From Sphingopyxis sp. LK2115 (GTDB lineage: Bacteria; Pseudomonadota; Alphaproteobacteria; Sphingomonadales; Sphingomonadaceae), in the NCBI RefSeq assembly GCF_014595975.1, contig NZ_JABWGQ010000017.1, forward strand, positions 1 through 64,000: DNA of 64,000 bases, read 5' to 3'. The notes under the pieces are model-generated. The model saw only the letters and a list, made by a program, of their open reading frames with translations. It did no database searches and had not been told where the DNA came from. This document shows positions 34,683 to 42,465 of the stretch, one piece after another. The position numbers and the translations under genes are program-made. Position 1 is the stretch's first letter. Every line of letters begins with the position of its first letter.

Positions 34683-36257
34683 ATGCGCATGAAATCACTG
34701 TTTCTTTCCGCCTGCCTGTCGCTCGCCGTCGCACCCGGCGCGATGGCGCAGGGCGTCATCGGGTCGGGCGTCGCCCCGGCGAGCGCCGCGAACAGCGCCG
34801 AACGCGCGATCGGCTTCGCTTCGCGCGCCCCGACGGGCGCCGCGCTCGTCATCGTGATGACCGACGCCGCGCTGCCGCCGCTCGACGGCGTCGCGCTCAC
34901 CGCGCCAGAACGGCAGGCGGTCGAGGCCGCGATCGCCGCCGCCAGTTTCGACGGCAAGGCAGGATCGACGCTGTCGCTCCGTGGCATCGGCGCGCACCCG
35001 CGCATCCTGCTCGTCGGCGCCGGGCCGACGCCCTCGTCGCTCGCACTCGCCGAAGCGGGCGGCAAGGCGGCGCAGGAGCTGAAGGGCGAAGCGCACCCCG
35101 TCGCAATCGCCGGCGCCTTTGGCGACACCTCCGCCGCCGAAGTCGCTTATGGCTTTGCGCTCGGCCAATATCGCTTCGACCGTTACAAGACGGTCGACCG
35201 CAAGGCGCCGCCCGCCGCGCCCGTCACGCTCGTCGGCGCCAATTCCCCGGCTGCCGAAGCCGCCTTTGCGGCACGCTGGCAGCCGCTCGTCGACGGCGTG
35301 CGCCTGTCGCGCGACCTCGCCAACGAGCCCGCGAACGTCATCTATCCCGAAAGCTTCGTCGCGCGGGTGCGCGAAGCCTTTGCGGGCGTTCCCGGTGTCA
35401 GCATCGAGGTGCTCGACGAAGCGGCGATGCGGCGGCTCGGCATGGGCACGCTCGTCGGCGTGGGCCAGGGCAGCCCGCGCGGGTCGCGGCTGCTCGCGGT
35501 GCGCTACCGCGGCGCCGGCGCCCCCGCCGCGCCAATGGCTTTTGTCGGCAAGGGCATCACGTTCGATTCGGGTGGCATTTCGCTGAAACCCGGCACCGGC
35601 ATGTGGAACATGAAGGGCGATATGTCGGGCGCCGCGTCAGTGGTCGGCGCGGCGCTGTCGCTCGCGAAGTCGCGCGCGCCGGTGCATGTCGTCGCGGTCG
35701 CGGCGCTCGCCGAAAATATGCCCGACGGCAATGCCCAGCGGCCCGGCGACGTCGTGCGCACGCTGTCTGGCAAGACGATCGAGATGCTCAACAGCGACGC
35801 CGAGGGCCGCCTCGTCCTCGCCGACGCCAATGAATATGTCGCGCGCGAATATAAACCCCGCGCGATCGTCAATATCGCGACGCTCACCGGTTCGATCGTC
35901 GGCGCGCTCGACGATCAATATGCCGGCCTCTTCGCGCGCGACGAAAAGCTCGCCGCCGCGCTGCTCGCCGCGGGCGCCGCCAGCGGCGAGGAACTGTGGC
36001 GGATGCCACTGCACAAGGATTATGCCGACAAGCTCAAATCCGACATCGCCGACATCCGCAACATCGCGTCGGGCCAGGGGCCGGGCGCGAGCCTCGGCGC
36101 ACATTTCATCGGCTTCTTCGTCGACGAGGACATGCCCTGGGCGCATCTCGACATCGCGGGCGTCAATCGCAGCGAATCGGCGAGCCCGCTCGTCCCCAAG
36201 GGGATGACGGGCTTCGGCGTCCGCCTGCTCGACCAGATGGCGCGCAGCGGGGAGTAG
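34683..36257 (+). CDS. M17-family leucyl aminopeptidase with signal peptide
   Basis: A 524-residue di-metal aminopeptidase. The signal peptide (MRMKSLFLSACLSLAVAPGAMAQ) makes it periplasmic, unlike cytosolic PepA. The catalytic half has VGKGITFDSGGISLKPGTGM with the metal Lys and Asp, MKGDMSGAA, NSDAEGRLVLAD with the metal Asp/Glu and catalytic Arg, and GALDDQYAGLFARD. ATG at 34683 has GGGGA upstream. It is divergent from the acylase gene, 147 bases apart. Together with the M16 protease and acylase it forms a run of exported peptide- or amide-cleaving enzymes. A hairpin repeat follows the stop. Confidence 0.93.
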   Translation: MRMKSLFLSACLSLAVAPGAMAQGVIGSGVAPASAANSAERAIGFASRAPTGAALVIVMTDAALPPLDGVALTAPERQAVEAAIAAASFDGKAGSTLSLRGIGAHPRILLVGAGPTPSSLALAEAGGKAAQELKGEAHPVAIAGAFGDTSAAEVAYGFALGQYRFDRYKTVDRKAPPAAPVTLVGANSPAAEAAFAARWQPLVDGVRLSRDLANEPANVIYPESFVARVREAFAGVPGVSIEVLDEAAMRRLGMGTLVGVGQGSPRGSRLLAVRYRGAGAPAAPMAFVGKGITFDSGGISLKPGTGMWNMKGDMSGAASVVGAALSLAKSRAPVHVVAVAALAENMPDGNAQRPGDVVRTLSGKTIEMLNSDAEGRLVLADANEYVAREYKPRAIVNIATLTGSIVGALDDQYAGLFARDEKLAAALLAAGAASGEELWRMPLHKDYADKLKSDIADIRNIASGQGPGASLGAHFIGFFVDEDMPWAHLDIAGVNRSESASPLVPKGMTGFGVRLLDQMARSGE

Positions 36258-36279
36258 AGCCAGCCGCCTTTCCGTTGAC

Positions 36280-36358
36280 ATCGTCACCCCGGCGAAAGCC
36301 GGGGTCTTACCGGTGCGCGACGCACCTGGGTAGCGATCCCGGCCTCCGCCGCGATGAC
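36280..36358. repeat. Full-length two-arm intergenic hairpin repeat
   Basis: The left arm ACCCCGGC-GAAA-GCCGGGGT is a perfect eight-pair hairpin with a GAAA tetraloop. TTACCGGTGCG follows, and the right arm GATCCCGGCCTCCGCCGCGATGAC is a degenerate copy in the opposite orientation. It matches the elements at 61047-61158 and 52919-53010. It lies directly after the aminopeptidase stop. Confidence 0.75.
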
Positions 36359-36389
36359 AAATGGCACGCAAGAGAAGCCGCAACCACCC

Positions 36390-36420
36390 CTTGTGTTGCC
36401 GAAAAGCAACACTATCTTCG
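36390..36420 (+). promoter_or_regulatory. RpoH (sigma-32) heat-shock promoter of clpB
   Basis: CTTG at 36390-36393, exactly 17 bases, then ACTATCTTCG at 36411-36420. The alphaproteobacterial heat-shock consensus recalled from the literature is CTTG-N17-CYTATNTNNG; only the first base of the second element differs. It ends 25 bases before the clpB ATG. The spacer contains a perfect dyad, TGTTGC-CGAAAA-GCAACA (36394-36411). Confidence 0.8.
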
Positions 36421-36445
36421 CCGTTGAGAAAGGGGCTGATCCATT

Positions 36446-39025
36446 ATGAACCTCGAAAAATTTACCGATCGCGCCAAGGGCTTTCTGCAGGCGGCGCAGA
36501 CGATCGCGATCCGCATGAATCACCAGCGGATCGCGCCCGAACATATCGCCAAGGCGCTGCTCGACGACAATCAGGGCATGGCCGCGGGACTGATCGCGAA
36601 CAGCGGCGGCGATACGGCGCGCGCCGTGCAGGGCATTGACGCGCTGCTCGCCAGACTTCCCGCCGTGTCGGGATCGGGCGCACAGGCGACGCCCGGGCTC
36701 GACAATGACGCCGTGCGCCTGCTCGACCAGGCCGAACAGATCGCCGCCAAATCGGGCAGCGAATATGTCGCCGTCCAGAATATCCTGCTCGCGATGGTGC
36801 TGGCGCCCGGCACGCCGGTGGGCAAGGTCTTTGCCGACGCGGGCGTCAAGCCCGAGGCGCTCAATGCCGCCATCGCCAAGCTGACCGGCGGGCGCACCGC
36901 CGACACGGCCTCGGCCGAGGACCGCTACGATGCGCTCCAGAAATTCGCCCGCGACCTTACCCAGGTCGCGCGCGAGGGCAAGCTCGACCCCGTGATCGGC
37001 CGCGATGAGGAAATCCGCCGCACCGTTCAGATCCTCGCGCGGCGGACCAAGAACAACCCGGTGCTCATCGGCGAACCCGGCGTCGGCAAGACGGCGATCG
37101 CCGAGGGCCTTGCGCTGCGCATCGTCAATGGCGACGTGCCCGACAGTCTGAAGGACCGCCGCCTGCTCGCGCTGGACATGGGCGCGCTGATCGCGGGCGC
37201 CAAATATCGCGGCGAGTTCGAGGAGCGCCTCAAGGGCGTGCTCGACGATGTAAAAGCCGCCGAGGGTGAAATCATCCTGTTCATCGACGAGATGCACACG
37301 CTGGTCGGCGCGGGCAAATCCGAAGGCGCGATGGACGCCTCGAACCTGTTGAAACCGGCGCTCGCGCGCGGCGAATTGCACTGCATCGGCGCGACCACGC
37401 TCGACGAATATCGCAAGCATGTCGAAAAAGACCCCGCGCTTCAGCGGCGCTTCCAGCCCGTTTTCGTCGGCGAGCCGACGGTCGAGGATTCGATCTCGAT
37501 CCTGCGCGGGATCAAGGAGAAGTACGAGTTGCACCATGGCGTACGCATCACCGACGGCGCGATCGTCGCCGCGGCGACGCTGTCGAACCGCTACATCTCC
37601 GACCGCTTTCTGCCCGACAAGGCGATCGACCTGATGGACGAGGCCGCGAGCCGCATCCGCATGGAGGTCGAATCCAAGCCCGAGGAGATCGAGAGCCTCG
37701 ACCGTCGCATCATCCAGATGAAGATCGAAGAGGCGGCGCTTGGCAAGGAGAGCGACGCGGCATCGAAAGAGCGGCTCGCCGCGCTCCAGGCCGAGCTTGC
37801 GAATCTCGAACAGCAGTCGGCCGAACTCACGCAGAAATGGCAGGCCGAAAAGGACAAGATCCACGCTGAAGCAAAGATCAAGGAAGAACTCGACGCGGCG
37901 CGCTCGGCGCTCGAACAGGCGCAGCGCGCGGGCGATCTCGCGAAAGCGGGCGAGCTGAGCTACGGCACGATCCCCGCGCTCGAAAAGAGGCTCGCCGAGG
38001 CCGAGGCGGCATCGGGCAATGCGATGCTGCGCGAGGAAGTGACCGCCGACGATATCGCGGCGGTGGTGAGCCGCTGGACCGGCATCCCCGTCGACCGGAT
38101 GATGGAGGGCGAGCGCGAGAAATTGCTCGGCATGGAAGAGGCGCTGGGCAGGCGCGTGATCGGCCAGGACGAAGCGGTGCGCGCCGTTTCAACCGCCGTG
38201 CGACGCGCGCGCGCGGGGTTGCAAGACCCCAATCGCCCGCTCGGCAGCTTCCTCTTCCTCGGCCCCACGGGCGTCGGCAAGACCGAGCTCACCAAGGCGC
38301 TGGCGCGTTTCCTGTTCGACGACGACAATGCGATGGTCCGCATCGACATGTCCGAATATATGGAAAAGCACAGCGTCGCGCGGCTCGTCGGCGCCCCGCC
38401 GGGCTATGTCGGCTATGAAGAGGGCGGGACGCTGACCGAAGCGGTGCGCCGCCGCCCCTATCAGGTCGTGCTCTTCGACGAGGTCGAAAAGGCGCATGGC
38501 GACGTGTTCAACATCCTGCTCCAGGTGCTCGACGACGGGCGCCTGACCGACGGGCAGGGGCGCACGGTCGATTTCACCAACACGCTGATCATCCTGACTT
38601 CGAACCTCGGCAGCCAGGCGATCGCCGCGCTTCCCGACGACGCGCCGGTCGAACAGGCCGAACCCGCGGTCATGGAGGTGGTGCGCGCGCATTTCCGGCC
38701 GGAGTTCCTGAACCGGCTTGACGAGATTGTGCTGTTCCACCGCCTGGGGCAGCAGCATATGGGCGGCATCGTCGACATTCAGGTCGCGCGCGTGCAGAAA
38801 TTGCTCGACGACCGCAAGGTCAGGCTCGACCTGACCGATGCCGCGCGCGCGTGGCTGGGCCGCGTCGGTTACGATCCGGTCTATGGCGCGCGGCCGCTGA
38901 AGCGCGCGGTGCAGAAATATCTGCAAGACCCGCTCGCGGACCTGATCCTGAAGGGCGAGGTCAAGGACGGATCGACGGTGCGGGTCGATGAAGGCGACGG
39001 CGGGCTGGCGCTGACCGTGGCCTGA
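36446..39025 (+). CDS. clpB: ClpB protein disaggregase (Hsp104 family)
   Basis: An 859-residue AAA+ hexameric ATPase that, with DnaK, threads and rescues aggregated proteins. It has the N-terminal substrate domain (1-145), AAA-1 with Walker [10 protein letters not shown] (209-217) and Walker [13 protein letters not shown], the coiled-coil middle domain (about 405-525, [20 protein letters not shown] region) and AAA-2 with GPTGVGKTE near 606. There is no ClpP-binding IGF loop. GAAAGGGG lies upstream of the ATG. The RpoH-type promoter just before it supports heat-shock control. Confidence 0.97.
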   Translation: MNLEKFTDRAKGFLQAAQTIAIRMNHQRIAPEHIAKALLDDNQGMAAGLIANSGGDTARAVQGIDALLARLPAVSGSGAQATPGLDNDAVRLLDQAEQIAAKSGSEYVAVQNILLAMVLAPGTPVGKVFADAGVKPEALNAAIAKLTGGRTADTASAEDRYDALQKFARDLTQVAREGKLDPVIGRDEEIRRTVQILARRTKNNPVLIGEPGVGKTAIAEGLALRIVNGDVPDSLKDRRLLALDMGALIAGAKYRGEFEERLKGVLDDVKAAEGEIILFIDEMHTLVGAGKSEGAMDASNLLKPALARGELHCIGATTLDEYRKHVEKDPALQRRFQPVFVGEPTVEDSISILRGIKEKYELHHGVRITDGAIVAAATLSNRYISDRFLPDKAIDLMDEAASRIRMEVESKPEEIESLDRRIIQMKIEEAALGKESDAASKERLAALQAELANLEQQSAELTQKWQAEKDKIHAEAKIKEELDAARSALEQAQRAGDLAKAGELSYGTIPALEKRLAEAEAASGNAMLREEVTADDIAAVVSRWTGIPVDRMMEGEREKLLGMEEALGRRVIGQDEAVRAVSTAVRRARAGLQDPNRPLGSFLFLGPTGVGKTELTKALARFLFDDDNAMVRIDMSEYMEKHSVARLVGAPPGYVGYEEGGTLTEAVRRRPYQVVLFDEVEKAHGDVFNILLQVLDDGRLTDGQGRTVDFTNTLIILTSNLGSQAIAALPDDAPVEQAEPAVMEVVRAHFRPEFLNRLDEIVLFHRLGQQHMGGIVDIQVARVQKLLDDRKVRLDLTDAARAWLGRVGYDPVYGARPLKRAVQKYLQDPLADLILKGEVKDGSTVRVDEGDGGLALTVA

Positions 39026-39055
39026 GGCCGCGTCAGCGACCGCCTTCGATGATCG

Positions 39056-39364
39056 TCAGTTGCTGTTGACGGGTGCGCGCGTCATCGCCTCGGCGGTGTC
39101 GCGCGCATTCTGGTTGCCCTGGGCCCACGCCTTTTTCCACTGCTCGTTCGTCCGGCACACGCGCGCCTTTTTCACCCACGAGCCGATCTCCTCGATCTTG
39201 CGGCACTTGATATAATGGGGATGGGTCGCGGCCAGCCCCTCATTATGCGCCTTGATCTCGGCATTGGTCATTTCCGACGGCGCCTGCGTCGGGGGTGCCC
39301 GGTCGGCGTTCGCTTCGGCCGCGGGTGCGGCGGCGAACAGCGCAATGACCACAAAGTTCAACAT
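39056..39364 (-). CDS. Secreted small Cys-pair protein, copy 1 of a tandem pair
   Basis: A 102-residue protein with a short signal peptide (to about 19) and a conserved domain of about 65 residues. The domain contains HNEGLAATHPHYIKCRK, then SWVKKARVCRTNEQWKKAW and GNQNARDTAEAMT. Two Cys (in IKCRK and RVCRT) probably form a disulfide in the periplasm. AAGGGA precedes the ATG. No function is known. It is a paralogue of the gene just upstream at 39402-39719 and probably shares its transcript. Confidence 0.75.
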   Translation of the reverse strand: MLNFVVIALFAAAPAAEANADRAPPTQAPSEMTNAEIKAHNEGLAATHPHYIKCRKIEEIGSWVKKARVCRTNEQWKKAWAQGNQNARDTAEAMTRAPVNSN

Positions 39365-39401
39365 CGGAATATCCCTTCCCTGCTCGATCCCCGATAGCGG
39401 A

Positions 39402-39719
39402 TCAGTTCGAATTGCCCGCCTTGCTCGTCATCGCCTCGGCCGTGTCGCGCGCATTCTGGTTGCCTCTTGCGCTGACTTCCTTCCACTGTTCGTTGGTGTG
39501 GCAAACGCGGTTCTTCTTCACCAGCGATCCGATCTCGAGCGTCTTGCGGCATTTGATATAGGCGGGATCGGTGGGGGCCAGCCCCTCGTTATGCGCGTTG
39601 ATCTCGGTTGGCGTCATCGCCGATGGCGCCTTGGCAGGCGCCGCCTGATCGGCGGCAAGGGCGGCGGAAGCCGACAGCAGGCCGACCGTGGCGAAAAAAG
39701 CAGCTGCAGTTCGGGTCAT
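39402..39719 (-). CDS. Secreted small Cys-pair protein, copy 2 of a tandem pair
   Basis: A 105-residue protein with a clear signal peptide (ending ASAALAA, about 23). It shares the same domain as its neighbour: HNEGLAPTDPAYIKCRK, EIGSLVKKNRVCHTNEQWKE and GNQNARDTAEAMT, about two thirds identical over 65 residues. The motif TNEQW close to the second Cys is the most conserved element. CAGGAG precedes the ATG. The pair arose by local duplication; their signal peptides have diverged more than the mature domains. Confidence 0.75.
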   Translation of the reverse strand: MTRTAAAFFATVGLLSASAALAADQAAPAKAPSAMTPTEINAHNEGLAPTDPAYIKCRKTLEIGSLVKKNRVCHTNEQWKEVSARGNQNARDTAEAMTSKAGNSN

Positions 39720-39815
39720 GCGATATCTCCTGTCGCGGCCATTTCCGCAGGATCATGCTCGCTATCTTATTGGCGATACGCTCTTTCGCAAGGCCGAATC
39801 GATCGTCGCAAGCGC

Positions 39816-41015
39816 CTAGCGCGGCACCGCATAACCCGACGCATCGGCCGACGCGAAATAGCGCAGCAGCAATTCGCGTTCACCCGCCGTCATGTGCGGA
39901 TTCCACACGTCGAAAATCAGCACCGCACGCAGCTCGTCGCTGTCGTTCCACGCTTCATGTTCGATCGTATCGTCAAAGGCGAAGGCGACCCCTTCCTGCC
40001 ACTGGCGCGTCTCGCCCCCTACCCGAAAGCCGCAACCCGGCGGCACGATCAGCGGCAGATGCACGATCGCGCGCGTGTTGGTGACGCCGGTGTGCGGCGG
40101 AATGCGCGTGTGCGGTTTCAGCATCGAGAAGAAGGCGCTCGGCGCCCGGCCTGGAATGCGTGCACCCGGAACGGCGGCGAGCGCCGCCGCCGTCGCCGGA
40201 CAGCGATCGAGCACCGGCTGGTTGGGTTCGCCATATTCCCACAGAAAGCAGGCGCCCCAGTCCAGCCGATTGTCGAGCGGCGACCAGATCGTATCCGGCG
40301 ACCCCGCCTCCATCCGCACATAGGGCCTGAGCGCGTCGCCCGGATCGGCAAGCAACGCCCGCAATTCGGCCCGAATCGCGTCGGTTTGCGCCTCGATCTC
40401 GGCAAACCAGGGAAAATGGCCCCGATCGAAAAACTCGTCGGCGGGCAGAAAGGGATAATAGACGCCGGCGCATTCGTTGCGATAGATGCGACGGCGTCCA
40501 AGCGCGCTTGCGACAAAGGCTTCACCGCGCCGCGCCTCGGTTTCGGTCAGGTTGCCGCGCATGTCTTCAAACGCCGCCGATGCGGCGGTGAACATCGCGC
40601 CCGTCGCCCGGTTGACGAAATCCTGTCCATGCGCAAGCAGCGGCGCGAGCGGCGGCGGCACCGGATCGAGCTGCGCGCCAAGGGCGACGGCGGCGCTCCA
40701 CGCGGCCAGCGCCGGCCCCATCTCGCCGCGCGCTTCATGTCGTTCGCCCTTGCGTATCCATGCGATCAGATCGCGACGATCGATCGCCAGCGCCGCATCA
40801 AGCGCAGCCAGTTCCCCCGCATCGTCGCCAAGCGCACGCAGCGCCGACGCCAGATTGCGCTGCAAAGCGCCCGAATGTGGATCGGCGGCGATGGCGGCGG
40901 CAAAATGCTGCGCGGCCGCTGCATGATCCCCGGCCTGCAAGGCTGCAATGCCACGACGGTTCGCTTCGACGGCAGGGACGGGAGGAGTTGCGCTGGCCAT
41001 AGCCATGCTTGCCAT
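39816..41015 (-). CDS. TPR and aspartyl/asparaginyl beta-hydroxylase domain protein
   Basis: A 399-residue protein. Residues about 15-130 form TPR-like helices (GIAALQAGDHAAAAQHFAAAIAADPHSGALQRNLASALRALG). The C-terminal half is a 2-oxoglutarate/Fe(II) oxygenase of the Asp/Asn beta-hydroxylase family: one Fe His in PHTGVTNTRAIVHL, the other in DDTIEHEAWNDSDE, with Arg following in ELRAVLIF. The target is unknown; TPRs suggest a protein or peptide. Several ATGs (41015, 41006, 41000) could start it. It is divergent from a sulfotransferase-like gene only 28 bases away and lies near a TonB receptor. Confidence 0.85.
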   Translation of the reverse strand: MASMAMASATPPVPAVEANRRGIAALQAGDHAAAAQHFAAAIAADPHSGALQRNLASALRALGDDAGELAALDAALAIDRRDLIAWIRKGERHEARGEMGPALAAWSAAVALGAQLDPVPPPLAPLLAHGQDFVNRATGAMFTAASAAFEDMRGNLTETEARRGEAFVASALGRRRIYRNECAGVYYPFLPADEFFDRGHFPWFAEIEAQTDAIRAELRALLADPGDALRPYVRMEAGSPDTIWSPLDNRLDWGACFLWEYGEPNQPVLDRCPATAAALAAVPGARIPGRAPSAFFSMLKPHTRIPPHTGVTNTRAIVHLPLIVPPGCGFRVGGETRQWQEGVAFAFDDTIEHEAWNDSDELRAVLIFDVWNPHMTAGERELLLRYFASADASGYAVPR

Positions 41016-41043
41016 CGGCTGGATCGATCGGCAAGGTCGATCA

Positions 41044-42069
41044 ATGCCCGCCGCGCCATCCGTGTCCGCCGTAATCGACGACGCCGCCTGGCTTGCGCAT
41101 CGCTATGATCCCGACCACGACGCCTTTCACTTTCGCCGCGTCGCGCGGACCGTCCGCGCCGCGACCCCCTTTCTCACCGATCAACATCTGGGCGACGAAG
41201 CGTCGCCGCTGGTGCTGCGCCGTTCCGATTGCGCCGCCGCGGCGCCGGACCAGCGGGCACCGGTCCATTTTCTGTTCCATTCGGCCTATTGCGCCTCGAC
41301 AATGCTCGCGCATGCGCTCGATCAGCCGGGCGTTGCGACGACGCTTTCCGAACCGGTGCTGCTCAATGACATGATCGGGTGGCGGCGACGCGGCGCCGAT
41401 CCGCGGATGCACGGCCGCGTCATGGACGATGCGCTCGCCATGCTTGGGCGCGGTTTCGCGGACGGCGAGGCGGTGGTCGTCAAACCGTCGAACATTTTCA
41501 ACCCGCTCGCGCGCGGCGCGCTGACGCTGCGGCCGCAGGCGCGCGCAATCCTGCTTTACGCGCCGCTGCGCGCCTTCCTGCTCTCGGTGGCGCGCAAGGG
41601 GCTGTGGTGTCGTCTGTGGTGCCGCGAGCTTCTCGAAAATTATCTCGCCGACGGTTTCGTCCGACTGGCGTTTGAGCCGCGCGACTATTTTCGCCAGTCC
41701 GACCTGCAGGTCGCGGCGGTCGGCTGGCTCGCGCAGCAACAGGCCTTTGCCGCGCTGCTGGGCTGGGCGCCCGAACGAATCGCATCGCTCGACAGCGAGA
41801 CGTTGACGCGGGATCCGGCTGCGGCGGTCGCAGCGGCGATGAATCACCTGCGCCTCGCGTGCGATCGCGCCGCGATCGCCGGTCATCCGGCGCTGGCGCG
41901 CAACAGTAAATCGGGCGCGGCATTCGCTCCGGGCGAACGGCAGCGCGACCTCGCGGCGGCCGAGACAGCCTATGGCGAGGAGATTTCTCAGGTTGTCGGC
42001 TGGGCCGAAGCCGTCGCCGCGCAAGCGGGGATTCCGCTGACGCTGCCAAAGGCACTGCCGACAGGCTGA
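41044..42069 (+). CDS. Sulfotransferase-like P-loop protein
   Basis: A 341-residue soluble protein. The segment VHFLFHSAYCASTMLAHALD resembles the 5'-phosphosulfate loop of PAPS-dependent sulfotransferases, with Cys-Ala-Ser-Thr in place of the usual Gly-x-x-Ser/Thr; AILLYAPLRAFLLSVARKG could be the 3'-phosphate region. The rest has no known match to me. The start at 41044 (MPAAPSVSAVIDDAAW) avoids running into the divergent hydroxylase gene. The neighbouring hydroxylase and TonB receptor suggest a shared peptide- or protein-modifying role (inference). Confidence 0.55.
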   Translation: MPAAPSVSAVIDDAAWLAHRYDPDHDAFHFRRVARTVRAATPFLTDQHLGDEASPLVLRRSDCAAAAPDQRAPVHFLFHSAYCASTMLAHALDQPGVATTLSEPVLLNDMIGWRRRGADPRMHGRVMDDALAMLGRGFADGEAVVVKPSNIFNPLARGALTLRPQARAILLYAPLRAFLLSVARKGLWCRLWCRELLENYLADGFVRLAFEPRDYFRQSDLQVAAVGWLAQQQAFAALLGWAPERIASLDSETLTRDPAAAVAAAMNHLRLACDRAAIAGHPALARNSKSGAAFAPGERQRDLAAAETAYGEEISQVVGWAEAVAAQAGIPLTLPKALPTG

Positions 42070-42134
42070 CACGCCCCAAACGGCCGTTGCAGCCGATAGC
42101 TGCGATGGCTGGAAGGACGTGCAGGAACCGACGT

Positions 42135-42349
42135 CGCGCAGAGGCCGCAAGGCGCGCCGACAGTCGGGATATTGTTCACGCGGATACGCGGAGAAGAAGG
42201 GGATGAAGCGGCAGAGCCGCTCAACATGCCGCGCGTGGTTGCCGGACGATCCGGTGGCCAATCGCCGCGCGGGCCTTTTTCTCTCCGCGTATCCGCATCT
42301 CCGCAAGAACGCCGTTCATCGCCTCTGCGCGCTCTGCGGCCGCTGCGCG
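42135..42349. repeat. Nested inverted-repeat element between convergent genes
   Basis: This fills most of the 396-base gap at 42070-42465. Inner arms 42180-42194 (GCGGATACGCGGAGA) and 42282-42296 are perfectly complementary over 15 bases. Outer arms 42135-42148 (CGCGCAGAGGCCGC) and 42336-42349 match at 13 of 14. The arms lie at similar distances on each side (31 and 39 bases), so the whole 215-base unit is roughly palindromic. No open frame inside looks coding. Confidence 0.65.
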
Positions 42350-42410
42350 AGTTTCATCCTGTCTCACGCCGCCGCCGACGCGGCATCGACCCGCCTCGCC
42401 ATCCGCATAG

Positions 42411-42440
42411 AAAAAGGGGCGGACATCGCTGTCCGCCCCC
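42411..42440 (-). terminator. Rho-independent terminator of the 1020-residue TonB receptor gene
   Basis: On the minus strand GGGGCGGACA and TGTCCGCCCC form a perfect ten-pair stem with a four-base loop, followed by five T residues, 26 bases after the stop codon. Confidence 0.93.
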
Positions 42441-42465
42441 AATTCTTGCCAAAGCGTGGGTTCGA

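Noticed and set aside
39358-39552. 64-residue frame spanning the junction of the two Cys-pair genes
   Set aside because: Out of frame with both real genes and without a start site; a shadow.
40948-41043. N-terminal extension of the sulfotransferase-like gene
   Set aside because: It would overlap the divergent hydroxylase coding region; the ATG at 41044 gives a plausible soluble N-terminus.
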